DNA of 64,000 bases, taken from NCBI GenBank assembly GCA_021495925.1, contig JAKEKT010000050.1, positions 186,001 through 250,000 on the forward strand, given 5' to 3'. Below are positions 57,146 to 64,000 of the stretch, one piece after another. The translations under genes and the position numbers were made by a program. A model generated the notes under the pieces. That model did no database searches, was not told the origin of the DNA, and saw only the letters and a list, made by a program, of their open reading frames with translations. Each line of letters opens with the position of its first letter. The first letter of the stretch is position 1. The stretch is from Diplodia intermedia (lineage: Eukaryota; Ascomycota; Dothideomycetes; Botryosphaeriales; Botryosphaeriaceae).

Positions 57146-57499
57146 CTAATGATGAATCAAAATTGAGTGGAAAGAAATATGATGTGAGAGTTGTTACGTG
57201 CTGTTGGTGACGCATAATGGTGGCCTCTAACAGGCTGATGCGAGATGGACGCGACACGAGCGGATTCGAAGCGAGGGCGGTGATGACAGTGGTGATGGCG
57301 AAAAGGCTGGACCGGGAGTGGCTGTCTGGCCGCTGCAGGAACGGCGGGCGATCGGAAGATTGCGGCTTTCGCCCGCTGACAAAACGGAAAAGTCCCAGCA
57401 GCGCGTCGTCGACGTCAATTGCCCAGCAGCAGCCTGTCCATCGCCCGTAACCCTGACCCTTTCCTTTTTCTCTTCCCCCTCAATTCCCTTCCGCCCACC
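57146..57499. other. intergenic upstream of MIA40
   Basis: About 350 bp with a pyrimidine-rich leader (CCTTTCCTTTTTCTCTTCCCCC) directly before the MIA40 ATG. Probably the MIA40 promoter. Confidence 0.5.
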
Positions 57500-58376
57500 A
57501 TGTTCCGCCCAGCATCGCGCGCCGCCGTGCGCGCCGCCGCCTCCAGCTCGTCGGTCGTCAGAGCTCCCGCTCAACGCAGACTCGTCAGCACCGCGCCGCC
57601 CACGCAAAAGTCGCGCAGCTGGAAGAGCTCCGCCGCCCGCTGGGGTCTCGCCGGCGCTGCCATCTACTACTACAACATGAGCAAAGCCTTCGCCGACGAG
57701 CCTGAGACTTGTACGCACAACACCCCCCCGAGCTAGCGCGACAGCAAGCCATTGACCAGCTCCGCCACACAGTCGTCACGCCGCACGCCGCCGCCGCCGC
57801 AGTAGCCACCGCCGTCGACAAGGAGGACCTGCCCACGCTCGAATCCGTCGCCGCGGAGCGCAGGAAGCGCGTCGAGGCCGAGGCCGCGCGCAAGGCCGCC
57901 GCCAAAGAAGCCGCAGCCGCCGCCGCCGCCGCCGCATCACAAGCCGACCCGTCGTCGCCCGAGCAGCTCGAGGCCGAGGCCGACCAGCAGGGCGCCTTCA
58001 ACCCCGAGACGGGCGAGATCAACTGGGACTGCCCGTGCCTGGGCGGCATGGCACACGGGCCCTGCGGCGAGCAGTTCAAGGCGGCCTTCAGCTGCTTCGT
58101 CTTCTCCAAGGAGGAGCCCAAGGGCATGGATTGCATCGACAAGTTTAAGTACGTGGCAAGGAAAACACACGGTCGTCTCTGGCACGATTGGCTGACGCTG
58201 GCTACAGGGGCATGCAGGACTGCTTCAGGCAATACCCGGAAATCTATGGCGAGGAGCTGGAGGGCGACGACGAGGACGGCCCGGCCGCCGAGGGCGTGGA
58301 TGCCGCCGTGGCCCAGGACCTTGCGGAGCCGTCGGCCAAGGCGGTTGAGGCGCCGAAGCCGGCGGCGGAGAGCTAA
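57500..58376 (+). CDS. MIA40: mitochondrial intermembrane-space import protein MIA40
   Basis: 251-residue oxidoreductase and receptor that traps cysteine-containing proteins in the mitochondrial intermembrane space by forming mixed disulfides, recharged by Erv1. Three exons: 57500-57710, 57773-58148 and 58208-58376. The N-terminus is a basic mitochondrial presequence (MFRPASRAAVRAAASSSS) followed by a membrane anchor (WGLAGAAIYYYNM). After an Ala/Glu-rich linker comes the redox CPC motif (Cys157-Pro-Cys159) and the twin CX9C pair, CGEQFKAAFSC and CIDKFKGMQDC, the second being completed across the last intron. The C-terminus is acidic. Presequence plus anchor is the fungal long form, unlike the short animal CHCHD4. 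Confidence 0.95.
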
Positions 58377-58942
58377 GATGTGTGGCTGTATTGAGAGATG
58401 CATTTTGATAGAGAGCAGGATAGGCGGAAAACACCACACTCATGGCGCGAGTGGGGCACCGAGAGCTCCAGACTCGTGCTGCAGGGCACCATGTACAATA
58501 GAAGACGAGCGGGAGCATCTGGCGCATGTAGAGCGGGCAAAAGCGGGAGTGCAATTGGACTGGGATCCCAACGGATCACGAGAGAAGTCTGGGGAAAGTT
58601 TGCGTGCACAGACATGGCGGAGCGGGGCGTTCGAACGGGCTGGATCTGAGCTGTGACGTTGCTGGTGGGATTCTTTGGAGCGCCTTCCCGGGCGGCAGCG
58701 GGTTCTGCGCCAAGCGATGACGTAGGCGCTGCGAGCTAGCCACTTGAAGCTGCAAGCCATGCGAACCTGCACTTCCTCTTAAACCCTCGTCCATCGTGTG
58801 ACTCTCTCCATCACGCGTCAAGCTCACCAGTCTCTTCGCCATCTCCGCCTGCTCCCACCGTGCTCCTGTGCATCTGCGACTGTGCACCTGCATCTCTACA
58901 CCACCACCCCACCCGCTCCGCACCCTCCACACCCACGCAATC
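58377..58942. other. intergenic between MIA40 and OM14
   Basis: About 570 bp with the MIA40 3' flank and, near the end, a pyrimidine-rich leader (CATCTCTACACCACCACCCC) before the OM14 ATG. No gene supported. Confidence 0.45.
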
Positions 58943-59955
58943 ATGTCGTACGCCGATGTTGCTGCTAGCGGCCCTTCGCAGTCCGCTGAAGATGTGAGTC
59001 ACGCCCATTGCTGGTGCTGCCGGACGCGCAAAGCTAATCGTGTCGCAGGCGTAAGTTTTGCTCTTTTCCACCTTTGTTGCACCCGCAGGCGCGCGCGCAC
59101 CCGGCGCAGAGATAAGCAAGCCGTGCGACGACGGGGCGGTGTTTGGGCAGCAGAGAGGCATTGCGCGAATCCTCGGGCGCGCATGGCACGGTAGCGATGC
59201 GTAGGGCTGAAGGCGAGCCCAAGAGCACAGCCGTGCGGATCGTCCAACCCTTCAGTTTCAAACGCAAGCCGCGGCATGCCTCTCCTGCTGCAGAAAACCC
59301 CCTCTCGTTCGCCCCATGGCCGCCACCCTGTCGCCCCAGGTCGCGTGGGACCTGTTCCCGTCGTCGTTGCGGCGCATTTCCATCACCGACGAGCTGCTGG
59401 CCGAACTGGTCCAACCGCCGACTCTAACTCCTGAATCCAGACGCGCCCCGCCCGTTCCCCAGGTTGCCCACACCGACGAATCCACCCAGTCGCTGATCGA
59501 TGTCGACTCGCCGCACATCTCGTCGGTGCCCTCGGACTTTGAGTCGCAGACGATAAAGACCGACACCCAGGCCGACCGCGTCGAGCGCGAGATCGACGCC
59601 CTGCAGCGCCAGGCCACGGAGAAGCTCAAGAAGGACATGCACGCCAAGCACAAGGGGCGCAAGGCCGGCCAGAGCATCCGCGACAACGCCGGCAACCCCG
59701 TCGTCCTGGGCAACTTTGTCACCATCGGCGCTCTCGGCGCTGTGCTGGGCCTCGGCGCCTACAAGAAGTACAACGCAGGCCAGCTCAACTGGAAGGTTGC
59801 CGGCGCTTGGGCCGGAGTTGTGGGTCTCTTCGGCGTTGCCGATTACTACGTTTCCAAGTAAGTGTTCGGCTGACCGCCTTCGCATTGGCCTTGGCTGTAG
59901 ATAGCGCTGACACATCATCAGATACCTGTTCGAGAAGTACCCCACCAAGAAATAG
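58943..59955 (+). CDS. OM14: mitochondrial outer-membrane protein OM14-like
   Basis: Predicted 167-residue protein from exons 58943-58993, 59049-59050 (2 nt), 59441-59857 and 59922-59955. OM14 is a multi-spanning outer-membrane protein that in yeast acts as a receptor for ribosome-associated chaperones. The N-terminus MSYADVAASGPSQSAED is typical of fungal members. It is followed by TQSLIDVDSPHISSVPSDFE and a charged helix, then the C-terminal membrane domain: GNPVVLGNFVTIGALGAVLG and VAGAWAGVVGLFGVADYYV, ending YLFEKYPTKK. The frame between the first exon and the main exon only fits if the GC dinucleotide at 59049-59050, flanked by TCGCAG and GTAAGT, is used as a micro-exon. An alternative is a start at ATG 59316 (191 residues), which would replace the family N-terminus. 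The C-terminal region is certain; the 5' structure is a proposal. Confidence 0.72.
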
Positions 59956-60206
59956 ACGATTTCTTATGATACCAACGCGGGCGGCGTTCTGCGCACTTTT
60001 TTCTTTGTTCACTTTTCTCCACTTGTTGCCGGGGTTTGCTGGTTCAGGCTCAGTGACACTCCAAAACCGTGTCACTTGATTTTGTAATACCACTTCAATA
60101 CACACTAAATTCACCTCCTCCAACAAGGACCGTTTCCATTTCCTTGTCCACGCGTGACATCCCGCCACTCTCCCACCGCCATCCAACGTGATCATCCCCC
60201 CTACCA

Positions 60207-61595
60207 CTACTCGTACTCCTCCTCTCCAACCCCCCTCTCCTCCAACGGCACCACCCCATCCACATCCAACGCCATGCCCATGCCCAAATCCTCGCCGTCG
60301 ATGGCCAAGTCGGGATTCTCCCCCGCCCACTCCCCATTCCACCACCGCACTACTAAGCCTCTCATCTGCACCTTTTCGTCGTCGTCCTCCTTCTCCTCTT
60401 CCCCGCCGCCGCCCATGGCCACCCCCACACCCAAATTATTACCAAAAGACAGCATCATGCTCCCCACGACGGCCACCAGCGCCGCCTCGCTCGGCAGGAC
60501 GGCCGTGATGCCGCATTCGCCTTTGATCATGCTCATGTTCGTGTTCGTGGTCGTGTCTGTATTTGTCGTGTTTTTGGTGGATGTGGATGTGGCGGTGTAG
60601 GCTTGTTTGTACACGCGGAACCGCGGCGGTGCGGCGTCGTCGTAGTAGCAGTGTCCGTTGGAGGCGGCGGCGGTACTGGTGTCGGTGTTGGTGTTGGTGT
60701 TGGTGTTGGCGGCGGTACTGCTGCTGTAGCGAGACGTCAGACCGAAGGCTTCGAGGTGCGTGCGGATGATGTGGCGCTGCAGGGCGCGGAGGGCGTGGCG
60801 GGCGGACGCGACGCTGGCGGATGGTTGTTGTCGTTGCTGCTCGGGGTTTACGACCACCCCGCTCCGGATCGTCGTCAGCCGGATGTGGATGGTCGGGTAA
60901 GCCGTCTTGGACGGCGTCGGCAGCCGCGTGAGGGTCATGTGGATGGGGCCGAGGGGCGTGTGGGCGGTTGGCGGGGGCGTCGAGGATGGGAGGGGGAGGG
61001 GGGGCGAGGAGGATGGGGGGTGGGGGTGGGGGTGGGGCGAAGGGGATGTGGTGGTGGAGGAGGAGGAGGAGGATGAGGGAGGGGGTGCGTGGCCGCTTTG
61101 CTGCTGTTGCTGTTGCTCATGCTCCTGCTGGTGTTGCGCGAAATGCTCTTCGTCGGCGGAGCGGGTGCGGCGGCGGCCTCGGTCTCGGGGGTCGTTGTCG
61201 ATGTCGATGTCGATGGCGTCGGCGTCGGCGTCGTTGGAGGTGCGGGAGTGACGTGTTTCTCCCTGCTCTTGCACTTGCACTTGCTGCTGCTGCTGCCGCT
61301 GCTGCGCCCTCATTCTGGGGGCTGTGGGAGGGTTGGAAGGGAGATGGTCGGAAGATGGGAGCTCCTGGCCGGGGTTGCTGTGGTTGTCTCCTTCTTTCTT
61401 TGCTGCTGCTCTTGCTGTTGGCGTGGGCGAGACCGACCCGTTTTCCTCCTCCTCGTCGTCGTCGTCGTCATCGTCGTCGGGGGGACTGTAGTCTCGGTCG
61501 CTTGGTGACGAGATGGACTCTTCGGAGGAGGATGAGCCGGACGGGGCCGGATCGCGGAATGGATCTTGTTCGTCTTGCATGGCTTCTGCGTTCAT
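60207..61595 (-). CDS. hypothetical low-complexity protein
   Basis: Single-exon 462-residue frame. It begins with an acidic Ser/Asp region (ESISSPSDRDYSPPDDDDDD), followed by Gln runs, an Asp-Ile repeat, Ser/Pro/His repeats and an Asn-Thr repeat. Short segments between repeats look ordered, such as TLTRLPTPSKTAYPTIHIRL, ASARHALRALQRHIIRTHLE and RGLVVRWWNGEWAG. Similar open frames occur on the opposite strand because of the GC-rich simple sequence, but only this one has folded-looking segments. No family recognised; likely lineage-specific, nuclear or disordered. It is convergent with OM14. Confidence 0.5.
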   Translation of the reverse strand: MNAEAMQDEQDPFRDPAPSGSSSSEESISSPSDRDYSPPDDDDDDDDEEEENGSVSPTPTARAAAKKEGDNHSNPGQELPSSDHLPSNPPTAPRMRAQQRQQQQQVQVQEQGETRHSRTSNDADADAIDIDIDNDPRDRGRRRTRSADEEHFAQHQQEHEQQQQQQSGHAPPPSSSSSSSTTTSPSPHPHPHPPSSSPPLPLPSSTPPPTAHTPLGPIHMTLTRLPTPSKTAYPTIHIRLTTIRSGVVVNPEQQRQQPSASVASARHALRALQRHIIRTHLEAFGLTSRYSSSTAANTNTNTNTDTSTAAASNGHCYYDDAAPPRFRVYKQAYTATSTSTKNTTNTDTTTNTNMSMIKGECGITAVLPSEAALVAVVGSMMLSFGNNLGVGVAMGGGGEEEKEDDDEKVQMRGLVVRWWNGEWAGENPDLAIDGEDLGMGMALDVDGVVPLEERGVGEEEYE

Positions 61596-62353
61596 GGCGT
61601 CGGTTGTCTGTCTTGGTTGGGTTGGAGGTGGGGAGGTTAGTGAGAGAGGGGAGATTCTTATGTAGTTGATGGTATGGTGTTTGTGGTTTCTGGACGTTGC
61701 TGGAAAAGGTGGTTTATTTGCTATGCGATGGTAAGTTCATGGTTGGTATGGATTTGTCTACTGATTGTTTTTGGTTAGTGATTGTCTTTGTGTATGCGGC
61801 TTTGCTGCTGACATGTTAGCGCTTGCTATTACCCAAAAGACAGTCAAGAGCCCTAAATTCTATCCAAATACATTTTGTACATTCGTGTTGTCGTAGTTTT
61901 ACTATCTACGGTTTGCTCAAACGACGTTAGTGCGTGATCCCTGCATCTCCCACTTCCCGGGCTGTCAATCATTTCCGCTTCGCAAGAACCCCGCAAGATA
62001 GGCACCCGTATCTTTTATCATCGAGTGTTACATCGCTTGCACCTTTTCAGCATCCGTCCGCGCCGTTCCTGGCTTCGAAGGCCGGGTACCTGATTTTTTT
62101 TAATTTATGCACGCCAGCATAGCACCGGATCTACTCCCCGGGATAATGTCGTCGTACGACAACGTCACCTCCGCACTATCGGAACCCTTTCCCCTCTCTC
62201 CTCACGCACAAGTGTAGCATTCCAACGATGAAGTTGCATCACCATTGAACCCGGAGTGTAACGCTCTTTAGCCCATTGGTCGGGGCCATCTAAAAAGCCA
62301 ACATTCCGTCCATCTGTTTCCTCTACCGCTCTACCCGCGGCAACTACTTTGCA
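61596..62353. other. intergenic between the orphan gene and GH20
   Basis: About 760 bp divergent region, AT-richer than its surroundings near 61640-61900. Holds the promoters of both neighbours. No coding frame supported. Confidence 0.45.
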
Positions 62354-64000
62354 ATGCGGTTCCCGACTGCAGCATCTCTGGCCCTATTGGTCACCGCCGG
62401 TAAGCATCCGTGGCACGACATTGACTTCCACAATGCTGACGCCAATCTTGAGGCTCTGCGCGGCTCCTGACGGTCCCGACCATCCCCTTCGAGCCCGCCA
62501 ACGGCTCCTTATCGGTCGGCAGTCTCCGGTCCATCGTCGTCGACGAGAAACACGTCGATGCGGTGAATGAAGATGGAGAAACGCTCATCCCGCCTACTTT
62601 GATGGAATTCGCCCGGACGTTTGCCACCGACTTCAGCAAAACGCTCGGGGCGAATCTGACTTTGGCCACTGGCACCGCGGCTGAGACAGGCTCCATCTTC
62701 CTGACATTGGACAACGCCACCGACTTCCTCGATGCTGCCGGCCGCCACACGTCCGAGGGCTACAGCTTCTCCGTGTCGGGCGATGGCGTCACGATTGCCG
62801 GGGCCAGCCCTCTGGGAGCGTGGTGGGGAACCCGCACTCTCCTCCAAGCCGCAGTTCTCAACAACGGCACCATCCCCGCTGGGTCTGCCGTCGATGCCCC
62901 AGGGTGGGCAACGCGCGGCGTCATGCTGGATGCCGGCCGCCACTACTACCCGCCCGAGTTCCTGATGGACATATGCTCGTACCTCAGCTTCTTCAAGCAA
63001 AACACGTTCCACCTGCACCTGAGCGACAACATGGGCAGCGTCTACCTGGACGACTACGACTTCGAGATGAACCTGTACGCCGCATTCCGGCTCGACTCGG
63101 ACGCGCCAGAGCTGGCCGGGCTCAACCGCCGCAAGAACGAGTCGTACACCAGGGACGTCTTCGAGACGATGCAGCAGACGTGCGCCTCCCGCGGCGTCAC
63201 CATCATCCCCGAGATCGAAACGCCCGGCCACGCCCTCGTCATCACGCAGTGGAAGCCCGAGCTCGCCCTCAGCACCGACTACAGCATGCTCAACCTCTCG
63301 CACCCGGACACGCTGCCGACCGTGCGCGCCATCTGGCACGAATTCCTGCCGTGGTTCCACGCCAAAACCGTGCACATCGGCGCCGACGAGTACGACGCGA
63401 CGCTGGCGGCCGACTACAACGACTTCGTCAACGCGCTCAGCGCCTACATCGGCGCCTCGACCACGCCCGCCAAATCGATCCGCATCTGGGGCACCTTCCC
63501 GCCGTCGGCCGCCTACACCAACAACATCGCGCCCGCCGCGGCCTCGATCCAGCACTGGGAGTTCTTCGAAGACAACCCCCTACACGACTACCTCGCGCGC
63601 AACTACTCGGTCCTCAACTCCGACGACGCCTTCTACATCGTCAACAAGTGGTCCGGCTCGTACCCGCAGTCGCTCAACCGCACCCGCATCTTCCACGGCG
63701 ATCCTGTTAGTGGTGGCCCCTACGCCCCGTACGTCTTCGACACCAACAACGCCACAAACAACCCGCCCCGTGAACACCCCCGCGTCCTCGGCCACGTCGC
63801 CGCCCTGTGGAACGACTGCGGCCCCAACGCGACGGTCTACAGCGAGGCGTATTACGCCTGGCGCGACGCCCTGCCCGCCCTCGCCGACAAGCAGTGGGGC
63901 GGCGACCTGGCCGAGGGCGAGTACGACGCCGTCTTCGCGCCGCTGCACGGCGACGGCGTCATCCCCGCGCAGAACCTCGAGCGGAGGGTCAAGTCGGTCG
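62354..64000 (+). CDS. beta-N-acetylhexosaminidase (GH20), partial at the window end
   Basis: Secreted exo-glycosidase that releases N-acetylglucosamine from chitooligosaccharides and glycans. Exon 1 (62354-62399) encodes the signal peptide MRFPTAASLALLVTA, joined through a 53-nt intron to exon 2 (from 62453), which stays open to the window end after about 531 residues in total. GH20 features include a non-catalytic N-terminal alpha/beta domain, then GWATRGVMLDAGRHYYPPEF, KQNTFHLHLSDNMG, VTIIPEIETPGHAL and the catalytic Asp-Glu pair D327-E328 in VHIGADEYD, used in substrate-assisted catalysis. Several sequons (NGT, NLT, NES, NYS) fit secretion. The intron acceptor is TTGAG, less common than CAG. 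The stop lies beyond position 64000. Confidence 0.93.

Overview
The window is nuclear DNA of a filamentous ascomycete (Pezizomycotina; the exact class is not certain, and a Dothideomycete-like fungus is only an inference). The evidence is GC-rich coding sequence, many 45-80 nt introns with GTRNGT/CTRAC/YAG signals, fungal-only families (Zn2Cys6 factor, GATA factor AreB/ASD-4, END3, OM14, type II PI4-kinase LSB6) and intron-bearing single-copy tRNA genes. Nothing looks bacterial, viral or organellar.

Left part (1-20 kb): a palmitoyl-protein thioesterase (-), a Zn2Cys6 transcription factor (+), a 578-bp terminal-inverted-repeat element with TA target duplication, a YAT-type amino acid permease (+), a Lys-rich orphan protein (+), the replicative helicase subunit MCM3 (+) and a RAD5/RIS1-like SNF2 ATPase with a RING-type insert (-). 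Middle (20-47 kb): LSB6 PI4-kinase (-), the nitrogen-repressor GATA factor AreB (+) whose long reading frame has no AUG, PRPP synthetase with a large acidic insert (-), a GNAT acetyltransferase (+), a broken alpha/beta-hydrolase gene (-), an F-box protein (-), the Hsp110 chaperone SSE1 (+), tRNA-Arg(ACG) (-), a HELLS/IRC5-like SNF2 remodeller (-) and END3 (-). Right part (47-64 kb): a cytochrome P450 (+) followed by a class I terpene synthase (+) and a convergent secreted heme peroxidase (-), a plausible small terpenoid locus; then intron-containing tRNA-Gly(TCC) (-), MIA40 (+), OM14 (+), a low-complexity orphan protein (-) and the 5' part of a secreted GH20 beta-N-acetylhexosaminidase that runs off the window (+).

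Most genes are conserved housekeeping genes in no operon-like order. The accessory features are the P450/terpene synthase pair, the TIR element, the dead hydrolase gene and the two orphan low-complexity genes. The most unusual gene-structure signals are a candidate 2-nt micro-exon in OM14, the AUG-less N-terminal frame of areB, and a 19-nt exon that carries the catalytic aspartates of the terpene synthase. All splice sites were read by eye, with frame continuity checked across each junction.
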